From JBBRGG01 sp038240875 (GTDB taxonomy: Bacteria > Planctomycetota > Phycisphaerae > Phycisphaerales > UBA1924), in assembly GCA_038240875.1 (NCBI GenBank), contig JBBRGG010000024.1:1-20465 (forward strand): a DNA stretch of 20,465 nucleotides. The letters are read 5' to 3'. Below the pieces are notes generated by a model that saw nothing but the letters and a program-made list of their open reading frames with translations, was not told where the DNA came from and made no database searches. The translations under genes and the position numbers were made by a program. Below, one piece after another: positions 1 through 7,076 of this stretch. How positions within the stretch are numbered: position 1 is the first letter of the stretch; each line of letters starts with the position of its first letter.

Positions 1-136
1 CCGCTTGGTCAACACGGGCCCGCCAGCGTTCTCTGTCAACGCAGATAGCTTTGGGTTGATCTTCCCCGAAGAATTAGCGGTCGTAAGGCCATTAACTGCG
101 AAGGGCATCGTCAAACTCCGGTCAAGCATTAAATAA
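1..136. other. Ambiguous coding edge, one partial gene on one strand or the other
   Basis: Two readings compete and I cannot decide between them. On the plus strand, frame 2 is open from the edge to a TAA at 134-136 and would be the last 44 residues of a protein, ending in ...GIVKLRSSIK. On the minus strand, an ATG at 108-106 has a GGAG ribosome binding site at 119-116 with a 7-base spacer. It opens MPFAVNGLTTANSS... and stays open to the edge. Second-position GC is somewhat lower in the plus reading, which slightly favours it; the ribosome binding site favours the minus reading. I recognise neither peptide. The flanking sequence would settle it. Confidence 0.3.
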
Positions 137-486
137 GCAAAGCAATGGGACCAACACCATCCATCAACATCACAAATACCCAGCGTTAAATCCAGCGAGC
201 TTGATATCTGCCGAGCATCTTGAACTGTGTTCGCAAGAATCGCAAGACTCGATTCTAGATGGGCAACCATCGCCAAGAAACAGGCCAAGATTCGAGCCCC
301 AGATTCGGCCCAACCAAGCAGTAACCAGTGGACTTTGCGTGCTCGTATCCAACCGTTCAGATCTTGTCAACCATCTCAAGAGCTTGATACCACTCAGTCT
401 TTCAGGCAAAGATTTACAATCGTTGCCAGAGTCGCTTTTGTAGCTGCGTTTGCCAAACTGCTTGCAGCGCACCTGAAATTACTTGA
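137..486. other. Gene-poor stretch
   Basis: I see no convincing gene here. Several open frames of 60 to 100 codons cross it on both strands, but none has a ribosome binding site, a recognisable motif or a protein-like composition. One minus-strand frame is open from about 391 to the left edge. Its upstream part has no good start, so it only matters if the minus reading of the edge is correct. No terminator hairpin or repeat stands out. Confidence 0.4.
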
Positions 487-615
487 TCAGTTTCGCGTGA
501 TGGCTTGCTCATTGCTGCGGGCGAAGCGAGTTTGGTTCGTGTCGCGCCCTTTGCGCCCACCTGTCGGGGACATGCTCAAAGAGTTCGGGTGGCAAATGGT
601 TCGTGCGGTGTTCAT
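487..615 (-). CDS. Small hypothetical protein (42 aa) with its own promoter
   Basis: This short ORF runs from an ATG at 615 to a stop at 487-489 and encodes 42 residues, rich in Arg, Thr, Ser and Asn. It has no membrane segment, signal peptide or motif that I recognise. Support comes from its upstream signals: AAGGAG at 621-626, five bases before the ATG, and a consensus -35 TTGACA at 664-669 with a plausible -10 TACAAC at 642-647. Two 11-bp direct repeats bracket the -35. A TTG start at 669 in the same frame would give 60 residues but would put the start inside the promoter, so I reject it. It lies downstream of the ABC ATPase on the same strand but appears to be transcribed independently. 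It could be a small peptide, or the open start of a decayed gene or regulatory RNA. Confidence 0.4.
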   Translation of the reverse strand: MNTARTICHPNSLSMSPTGGRKGRDTNQTRFARSNEQAITRN

Positions 616-641
616 GGAATCTCCTTCTCTTGTGTCTCTCA

Positions 642-669
642 GTTGTACACGAAAGGCGAGTTCTGTCAA
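642..669 (-). promoter_or_regulatory. Promoter candidate for the small ORF
   Basis: On the minus strand a perfect TTGACA (669-664) is followed after 16 bases by TACAAC (647-642), four of six matches to the sigma-70 -10 consensus. Transcription would begin near 635, giving a leader of about 20 bases that contains AAGGAG just before the ATG at 615. The match and the correct order of promoter, ribosome binding site and start make this one of the better promoter candidates in the window. Confidence 0.5.
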
Positions 670-695
670 GATGAGAATGAAGCATGTACACGAAA
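644..695. repeat. Two 11-bp direct repeats, operator-like
   Basis: TGTACACGAAA occurs at 644-654 and again at 685-695, 41 bp apart start to start, close to four helical turns. The proximal copy overlaps the -10 of the minus-strand promoter, and the distal copy lies just upstream of the -35. Each contains the palindromic core TGTACA. This spacing and placement are typical of paired operator sites bound on one face of the helix. The regulator is not known. Confidence 0.45.
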
Positions 696-758
696 AGCGC
701 GCACAAGAGTGGACGGTGTTGTGCGTTGCGAGCGCGATCGATTGGATGTCGATTTGAT

Positions 759-1946
759 TTACAACCGCACGCCAAATTCGCCTGGCTCAAAGACGTGGGC
801 CTGGGTCATGTCTACACCAAAGACTAGTCGCGATTCAGGCAGCATGCCTTCGCGAGAAGATACACGTGCGACAACTTTGTGCCCGCTTTCGAGCGTCGCT
901 GAGATATCCATGCAATCGCCTAGGGGCTCAACAGTTCGCACGTTCGCAGCCAGAGGCACGCGGGTGGCGTTGTCTGCGGTCGAAGCAGGCGCGGCGTCGA
1001 GGTGCAAAGTCTGAGGCCTGAGCCCGAGGACGAGTGGCTTTTCGAGATGAGGCGTTAACTGAGCTGTGCGCGAGGCGGGGAAGACGAGCCTGCCAGTAAT
1101 GCCAGTTGTGCTCGTGCGGTTCGTGTTACTCCCCATATCGCGCCCCACACCATTCCCGCTTTCAATTGGCGAAGGCGCGAACGCGAGCCCGGTTCCTTCG
1201 CGAACGATTCGGCCGTCGACAAAGTTCATGGGTGGCATGCCGATGAACCCAGCGACGAAGCGGTTTGCGGGTTCGCGATAGACGGTGAGCGGCGCGTCAG
1301 CTTGCTGGATCAGCCCCTTGCTCATGACGACGATGCGATCGCCCAGGGTCATCGCTTCTTCTTGATCATGTGTGACGTAGATAGTCGTCGTGCGAAGGCG
1401 CTGGTGCAGGGCTTTGAGTTCGGCTCGTGTAGTGACGCGAAGACGCGCGTCAAGATTCGAGAGTGGCTCATCGAATAAGAAGGCTTTGGGCTCGCGACCA
1501 ATTGCGCGGCCGACGGCGACGCGGTGTTTTTGGCCGCCGGACAGGGCCTTTGGCTTGCGGTCCAAGAGGTGTTCGATTTCGAGAATTTTGGCGGCGTCCA
1601 AAACGCGCGCATTGATCTCAGCCTTGGACATGCCTCGGAGTTTGAGGGCAAAGGCCATGTTGGCGCGCACGGTCATGTGCGGGTAGAGGGCGTAATTCTG
1701 GAAGACCATGGCGATGTCGCGGTCTTTGGGCGCGACGTTGTTGACGGCTTGGTTGCCGATAGAGATTACGCCACCGGTAATGTCTTCGAGCCCGGCGAGC
1801 ATGCGCAGCGACGTGGACTTGCCACAGCCGCTGGGCCCGACAAGGACAACAAACTCGCCATCAGCGATGGAAAGAGAGAACTCCTTGACGGCTACAAAGC
1901 CATCGGGGTAGGTCTTGCGAACGCCTTGGAATTGAACTTCGGCCAT
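759..1946 (-). CDS. ABC transporter ATP-binding protein, UgpC/MsmX/MalK family
   Basis: This is a cytoplasmic ATPase subunit that powers a carbohydrate-type (CUT1) ABC importer, 395 residues from the ATG at 1946. Visible motifs: Walker A GPSGCGKS at about 37-44, Q-loop glutamine in VFQNYALYPH, signature LSGGQ at 135-139, Walker B FLFDEP at 156-161, D-loop SNLDA, and switch histidine in YVTHDQEEA at about 193. The part after residue 235 is the OB-fold/TOBE regulatory region of MalK-like ATPases. The signature continues as KHR instead of the usual QQR, a minor oddity. A GTG at 2018 would add 24 residues before the conserved AEVQFQGVRKTYPDG start, so I chose 1946, although no strong ribosome binding site is seen. 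No permease or binding-protein gene adjoins it. The family call is firm; the substrate cannot be read from the sequence. Confidence 0.93.
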   Translation of the reverse strand: MAEVQFQGVRKTYPDGFVAVKEFSLSIADGEFVVLVGPSGCGKSTSLRMLAGLEDITGGVISIGNQAVNNVAPKDRDIAMVFQNYALYPHMTVRANMAFALKLRGMSKAEINARVLDAAKILEIEHLLDRKPKALSGGQKHRVAVGRAIGREPKAFLFDEPLSNLDARLRVTTRAELKALHQRLRTTTIYVTHDQEEAMTLGDRIVVMSKGLIQQADAPLTVYREPANRFVAGFIGMPPMNFVDGRIVREGTGLAFAPSPIESGNGVGRDMGSNTNRTSTTGITGRLVFPASRTAQLTPHLEKPLVLGLRPQTLHLDAAPASTADNATRVPLAANVRTVEPLGDCMDISATLESGHKVVARVSSREGMLPESRLVFGVDMTQAHVFEPGEFGVRL

Positions 1947-2064
1947 GGGACGAGCAGTGTACCGCGCTTTGTGGCGTGCGGCAGGGGTGAAGAAGTCGTC
2001 TGGGTAGACTTCATGCACCCAAAGCCCAAGTCGCGGGCGTCACGGCGTGTGATAGCATGGTGAC

Positions 2065-3717
2065 ATGAAGCGTGAAGGAACCAGCGAAATCACTCATTTA
2101 GGATTGACGTCTGCACATGCGCTCGCGGGCAAGGCGACAGGGCCCAAAGGCGTGCCCAGCGGCTTGCCTGGTGTGCTCTCACATGTTGGGTATACGACCG
2201 AGAACTTGATGAAAGTTGGCGTGCTTCCTTCGTCTGGATTGGCAATTGGAGATCCGCTGCCTTTGTGGGAGCTGTTGGTGCGGGCGAGTGGCGATGGTGC
2301 GCTGGAAGTGTTGGTTCGGCTATTTATGTTGGGGCAGTTTGAGTCGCGCGAGGCGGTTACAAGGGCGCTATCGCCCAAGGATGGGCCAAAGGTTTCGGTG
2401 GAACAACTAGAGGCCGCAGGTCTGGTGATCGCGATAGAAATTCCTGGCAAGATCAAAGCCAAAGTAGATTCGGCGATCAAGGCAAATGCAGGCGTTCGCG
2501 CTTTAGCCGGGCTTGTGCCGCTAGGTGAACAGCTTGTGCTGCGCGACTTTCCGCGCGCAATAACAGGCCAGGCACCCGCGCGAGATTATGTGTTGGCGGT
2601 TGGCGGGGCGAGTGTACTCGTGGCGCAGTTGACGCCTCGTGCGAAGGCGGAGCTTGCGCTGGATTTGGGCACGGGCCAGGGGTTTCAGGCGATGCAAGCC
2701 GCGGCCCACGTCAAGCGCGTAATCGCGACCGATGTCAATCATCGAGCGCTGCAACTCGCGGCAACAAGTTGCGCGCTCAGTGGCATCACCAACGTCGAGT
2801 TTCGATTCGGAAGTTTGTACGAGCCGGTTGCGGCGGAAGCGGGAGAGTTTGATCTGATCGTGAGCAATCCGCCCTTTGTGATTGCCCCGCCACAGGACGT
2901 GATTGGATATTCGGATCAATCGCTGAGTGGGCACGCGCTGGTCGAGCGGGTCGTACGCGGAGCGGGCAAGATGCTGCGCGCAGGCGGCGTGTGCGTGCTG
3001 GTAGCAAATTGGGCATATGCGGGCGATGAAGCGCGCGACAGGCGATGGGCGGCGGTACCTAGGCGCTGGTTAGAGCGCGAGAGCGATACGCCTTGCGACG
3101 CGGTGATTGTGCATTTTGGGAGTTACCCGGCGCGCACGTACGCGTTTAAATGGCTCGAAGAAACCGGCACGCCACGCAGCGAGATTTCGGCCGAACGCAT
3201 GGCACGGTGGATGGAGTATTACGAGACAATCGGGCTGGAAGCGGTAGCGTTTGGCGCACTTGTGTTGAAGCGGTGTTCGCCGGGGCAAACGCCGATTGTG
3301 CATGCTGAATCGCTCGACACGCCACCCAAGGGGCATGCGTGTGGCGACGTATTGCTTCGCACGCTCGCGGGGGTGCGCGAGGTTCAAACGCGGTTGGCGA
3401 TATCGCCCGAAACGCTGGGCGCGTGGAAGCCGACCTTGACCAAAGACGCTGTTTTGCAGCGAGAACTAGTCGTGGGCAAGGGCACGTGGCTCGCGACCGA
3501 CATCGCGCTTACGCAGCGTGGAGGCATACCTCGGCGCGCGATGATCGACGCGGTAACCGCGGACTTGCTCGCGCTGCTTGATGGATCGCGCACGGTTGAC
3601 GACGCGGGGCGAAGGGTGGCAAGGCAGCATGGCGTCGAAGGATCGGGCGCCGACGCGATGGCGCGAGCTCGTGAAGTTGTTGGCGGGCTGGCGAAGCTGG
3701 GCTACTTTGAAGCGTGA
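2065..3717 (+). CDS. SAM-dependent methyltransferase with NPPF motif and C-terminal PqqD-like domain (paralog 1)
   Basis: A 550-residue class I methyltransferase. The SAM-binding motif DLGTGQGFQA lies at 200-209, an acidic post-I strand ATDVNHRAL follows at 221-229, and the catalytic-type motif SNPPF is at 267-271. That motif is typical of enzymes methylating amide or amino nitrogen, such as glutamine (PrmC) or adenine and guanine bases. The N-terminal 190 residues resemble the helical domain of an actinobacterial methyltransferase family I recall as DUF7059; this is from memory. After residue 400 comes an extra region ending in LLALLDGSRTV (501-511) and a short helical bundle, which by eye resembles a PqqD-like winged helix. 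It forms a tandem pair with the paralog at 3837. It is divergent from the ABC ATPase. No ribosome binding site is evident. TAGCAT at 2053-2058 could be a -10 giving an almost leaderless message. The substrate is unknown. Confidence 0.88.
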   Translation: MKREGTSEITHLGLTSAHALAGKATGPKGVPSGLPGVLSHVGYTTENLMKVGVLPSSGLAIGDPLPLWELLVRASGDGALEVLVRLFMLGQFESREAVTRALSPKDGPKVSVEQLEAAGLVIAIEIPGKIKAKVDSAIKANAGVRALAGLVPLGEQLVLRDFPRAITGQAPARDYVLAVGGASVLVAQLTPRAKAELALDLGTGQGFQAMQAAAHVKRVIATDVNHRALQLAATSCALSGITNVEFRFGSLYEPVAAEAGEFDLIVSNPPFVIAPPQDVIGYSDQSLSGHALVERVVRGAGKMLRAGGVCVLVANWAYAGDEARDRRWAAVPRRWLERESDTPCDAVIVHFGSYPARTYAFKWLEETGTPRSEISAERMARWMEYYETIGLEAVAFGALVLKRCSPGQTPIVHAESLDTPPKGHACGDVLLRTLAGVREVQTRLAISPETLGAWKPTLTKDAVLQRELVVGKGTWLATDIALTQRGGIPRRAMIDAVTADLLALLDGSRTVDDAGRRVARQHGVEGSGADAMARAREVVGGLAKLGYFEA

Positions 3718-3836
3718 ACGTGCAGGCACGCAAGCGCAGGCGCGAACGATCCTGATTGAACGAAGATAGCTTATTGAGAAACCAATACAGACTCGAAGCC
3801 AGATCAGCAGCATCGACCGTTAGAAGGACACTTTTC

Positions 3837-5456
3837 ATGACCAACCAAGGCTCGCCTTCGATCAAGGACGGTTCAAAGTCCCAGTACGTGACCAACGCGG
3901 AGTTGAGCGATGGCTCATCTCCCTTTGAATTCACGCGTGCGCCTGATCTTGCGATGCTCAAGCGCGTGATGGTGGGGCATGGCTATTCGCGTGAGGCACT
4001 GATCAAAACCGGCGGGCTTCCGTCGCGCGATGTCAGGATTGATGTTGATGGAATGCTGACGCGCACAAGCGAACCGACGCCTTTCAATGTGCTTGCGAGG
4101 TTGTTCTTGCTCGCGGGAGAGGTTTCCACAGATGATGCTGGTAAGGCCATCGCGCCGCTTGGTGTTGATGCGCTTATTGACTTTGGGTTGCTCCGGGCTG
4201 GTTCGACGCTGGGAACGGTTCGTGCGATTTGTGCAATCGTGACCTTTGGCGACGTGCTTATTTTGCGTGACTTTGAGCCGCATGTGACTGGCGCGAGCCT
4301 GAAGTGCGATCATGTGCTGGGCGTGGGCGTTTCCACGATCCTGCTCGCGAACCTGACCGTGCGTTTTGGTAACGAACGCCTGCTCGATATTGGTACGGGC
4401 CAGGGCTTTCACGCGCTGGTCGCCAGCGATCACGCACGCGCGGTGGTCGCGACTGATGTCAATGCACGCGCTCTCTGCTTCGCGCGCACGGGCGGGTTGA
4501 TGAACGAATGCGAACACATAGATTGGCGGAATGGATCGCTCTTTGAGCCGGTTGCAAATGAAGAACTCTTCGATGTGATCGTGTGTAATCCGCCATTTGT
4601 TATCGCGCCGCCGCACGACACGGTCGCCATCGGCGGGCGACATCACGGCGATGACTTGTGCCGAACGTTGATCCAGAGTGCGAGCAAGCATCTTGCGAAG
4701 GGTGGGTACGCAACGATTCTGTTTAACTGGCATCACACGACGGACGAGGATTGGCGCGAGCGGCCCAAGCAGTGGCTTGAAGGCGTCGACGCTGACGCGT
4801 TTATAATTCGATTTCGTACGAGCAGCGTCGAGGAATACGCCAATGGGTGGCTTAATGAATCGGGCCAGGCCAGCTCGGATTTGCATGCGCAAGGCAGTGC
4901 GGGGAACACTTCACCGCTTAAGGATTGGCTTGCGTATTACACGAGCATTGGCGCAAAGCGGATCAGCCTTGGCGTGTGTATTCAGCGAGTGCGGAGCCAG
5001 AACCAATGGCCTGTGATCTCGCCTATGCGGCGCTTTGACCACTATTCGCTGGACTCGCTTGAGGATGCTGCGGGAAACCAGATTCAGCGGCTGTTCTATG
5101 GCGAGGCTTTGCGACAACTTGCGGCGCGCGACGCCGACGCGCTGCTCGACACGCTCATCACAGTCACGCGCGATCTCGAAGTGGATCAGCAGTTGACGCT
5201 TACGCCCGAGCACGCGTGGGGCATGAAGCAGGCAACGCTTAAACAGACCACCGGCTTTCCAATGCACATCGGGATCGATGCTGTGGTGATGCAATTCCTG
5301 ACGCTGTGCGATGGCTCGCGCACGCTTCGCGAGATCACGGCGGAACTCTCCAAGCGATTCAATGCGCCGCTGGATCAGGTTGTTGCGCAGTCTAAGCAAC
5401 TGACGCAGCGGCTACTTTCGATGGGGTACGTCGAAGAATGGCCGAAGCGAAGTTGA
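3837..5456 (+). CDS. SAM-dependent methyltransferase with NPPF motif and C-terminal PqqD-like domain (paralog 2)
   Basis: A 539-residue paralog of the preceding gene with the same architecture. The helical N-terminal domain contains FNVLARLFLLAGEV. The SAM motif LLDIGTGQGFHAL is at 182-194, ATDVNARAL follows, and NPPFVIAPP starts at 251. After the methyltransferase core comes a region specific to this pair, ending in a PqqD-like segment FLTLCDGSRTLREI at 487-500. The ATG at 3837 is supported by AGAAGGA about eight bases upstream. An in-frame start at 3756 would add 27 residues without support. The gap to paralog 1 is 119 bases with no terminator, so the two are probably co-transcribed. The core is well conserved between the copies while the flanks have diverged, which suggests an old duplication with distinct substrates, or a heteromeric enzyme. 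The substrate is unknown. Confidence 0.88.
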   Translation: MTNQGSPSIKDGSKSQYVTNAELSDGSSPFEFTRAPDLAMLKRVMVGHGYSREALIKTGGLPSRDVRIDVDGMLTRTSEPTPFNVLARLFLLAGEVSTDDAGKAIAPLGVDALIDFGLLRAGSTLGTVRAICAIVTFGDVLILRDFEPHVTGASLKCDHVLGVGVSTILLANLTVRFGNERLLDIGTGQGFHALVASDHARAVVATDVNARALCFARTGGLMNECEHIDWRNGSLFEPVANEELFDVIVCNPPFVIAPPHDTVAIGGRHHGDDLCRTLIQSASKHLAKGGYATILFNWHHTTDEDWRERPKQWLEGVDADAFIIRFRTSSVEEYANGWLNESGQASSDLHAQGSAGNTSPLKDWLAYYTSIGAKRISLGVCIQRVRSQNQWPVISPMRRFDHYSLDSLEDAAGNQIQRLFYGEALRQLAARDADALLDTLITVTRDLEVDQQLTLTPEHAWGMKQATLKQTTGFPMHIGIDAVVMQFLTLCDGSRTLREITAELSKRFNAPLDQVVAQSKQLTQRLLSMGYVEEWPKRS

Positions 5457-5501
5457 GTTGGGCGTGGGACGAATTGGCTTGGGCGAATTGGCGTGAGCGC
5501 G

Positions 5502-6785
5502 TTAATCCTGTCGCTTGATCTCGATGAGCCGTGATCTGCTGATGAGAAAGCCATTGGGCAAAGGCCTGGCGTAAACCGCGGACGACGTCGCGAGTTGGTG
5601 CGAGGACAAAAGCCCGCGCGAGATATCCCACACGGTCACGCCACTGATGCCTAGTTCTTTGATGGCTTGAAGGCCGGCGGGGATTTGCGGATTGGGCGCG
5701 ATGACGCCATCGCCATGGATCGAGACGATTGCGGCGATAGGCGTGCTTTTGACTGTATTGCCTAGCGAATTGGCAGAACTGTTCGTGCTGCTGGGACTTT
5801 TCGAGCTGGAAGGACCATCTTTGTAACTAATCGAATCAAGCATGTGTGTGAATGTATTGGCGAGAGTTGCGGTGCCAAAGGTTTCGCGGCGTTGGGTTGT
5901 CCAGGTGCTCGACGCGTGCGTGACGCCTTGCATGCCCGGGGTAAAGATCGGGCCGATGGTGGTTGCGATGGCTTCGGGCGTGAAGAGTCGAAGCGACCAG
6001 CGGATCGTTGGTTTGAAGCGATCAAGCACTTTCTCGGTACCGGTGATGGCCACGATCTCGTAGCGTTCGTTCAGCGTGAGCGACGCGCGCAAGCCGACGA
6101 GTGGCTCAATCATCGGGCGAAGGCGGTTGCCTGGGTCCTTACCTTCGGGCCATGCCGAGTCGAAAAAAACCTTGCCTGTGTCAAAGGTTTCGTTCGCGCG
6201 GATGCCATCGATGAGGAGCGTGATCGTTGAGGTGCCGGTAGAAGCAGCGAGAGTAGAAGAGTTGTTGGAAGTAGAGTTGGCAGCTTCGACGTTGATGACA
6301 GTGTCGAGTTCGATCTCCCACTTTTGTGCGCTCTTTGCGGCCATTTCGCCGATATTTTCAGTCGCGTCGGCGCCGGTGATATGGATCAAGTAGCGTGCCG
6401 TGGTTCCTGGCGCGAGATTGGTGACGAGCGAAACGCCGGGCTTTTCATGATCGATTGTGGCGGGTTCAGAAGTTGCTACGGGTACGGTTTCGGCGGGTGA
6501 TGGCGACGGCGAAGCAGAAGGCAACTGTGCAAGCGCGTTCTCTGAAAGCGGGGTGATTGCATTGTGGGGCGAAGTTGCGACCTCGCTTTGGTGAGAGGGC
6601 TTTGTAAGCACGGATACAGGTCGATTGCACCCGCTGAGTATTCCTAGCGCGATAGCAACGCTGATTGACCCAAGCGCGCGCCTTCCGCGTCCGCCGCGCG
6701 AGTCGAGCTTTATACCGAATTCTGTCACTGTGGCTGCTTCAACCGTGTGGTGCTCTTTGGGCGAGTGCTGCTTTAGCGTGTGCAT
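5502..6785 (-). CDS. Putative lipoprotein of unknown function
   Basis: About 427 residues from the ATG at 6785. An arginine-rich segment (GGRGRRALGS) leads into a hydrophobic stretch and a lipobox LSGC, with the lipidated cysteine at residue 53. This makes it an exported lipoprotein anchored to a membrane. A GTG at 6728 would put the cysteine at residue 34 and give a more typical signal peptide, so the start is uncertain. No start has a clear ribosome binding site, and a TTG at 6896 is possible but unlikely. Two Ser/Asn/Thr-rich low-complexity stretches, one following VINVEAANS and one following SYKDGPSS, look like flexible linkers. The body, with alternating beta-strand pattern, recalls planctomycete lipoproteins of the DUF6263 type, but I hold that loosely. 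It is convergent with the methyltransferase pair, 45 bases away, and divergent from the M32 gene. Confidence 0.75.
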   Translation of the reverse strand: MHTLKQHSPKEHHTVEAATVTEFGIKLDSRGGRGRRALGSISVAIALGILSGCNRPVSVLTKPSHQSEVATSPHNAITPLSENALAQLPSASPSPSPAETVPVATSEPATIDHEKPGVSLVTNLAPGTTARYLIHITGADATENIGEMAAKSAQKWEIELDTVINVEAANSTSNNSSTLAASTGTSTITLLIDGIRANETFDTGKVFFDSAWPEGKDPGNRLRPMIEPLVGLRASLTLNERYEIVAITGTEKVLDRFKPTIRWSLRLFTPEAIATTIGPIFTPGMQGVTHASSTWTTQRRETFGTATLANTFTHMLDSISYKDGPSSSKSPSSTNSSANSLGNTVKSTPIAAIVSIHGDGVIAPNPQIPAGLQAIKELGISGVTVWDISRGLLSSHQLATSSAVYARPLPNGFLISRSRLIEIKRQD

Positions 6786-7076
6786 GGAAGAGCGTAGTTC
6801 GCTTCGGCAGGGCTTTGTTCTTAACAATGCTTCTGCAAGCTTTGTGCAAGCGTGATTGCCATATCGAGTCGTCTTGTTTGGATGAAGTTTGGTCAAATTG
6901 ATCGCGTGGACACAGCAAGCACATGCAGCAACTGCTAATCCGCAGCAGGCACTGCATGAATCTTGGCCTTGGCTTCAAGGCGGCTAGCATCATTTGTACT
7001 CGCTCAATTCGTGCTCACCATATCGTGCTCGATTCCCAGTCATTGCGCGGCTCGCGCCTCATTCAAGGAAGCATCC

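Noticed and set aside
3915..4892. Minus-strand ORF of 325 codons opposite methyltransferase 2
   Set aside because: Arg/His/Gln-rich antisense shadow of a gene with clear homology.
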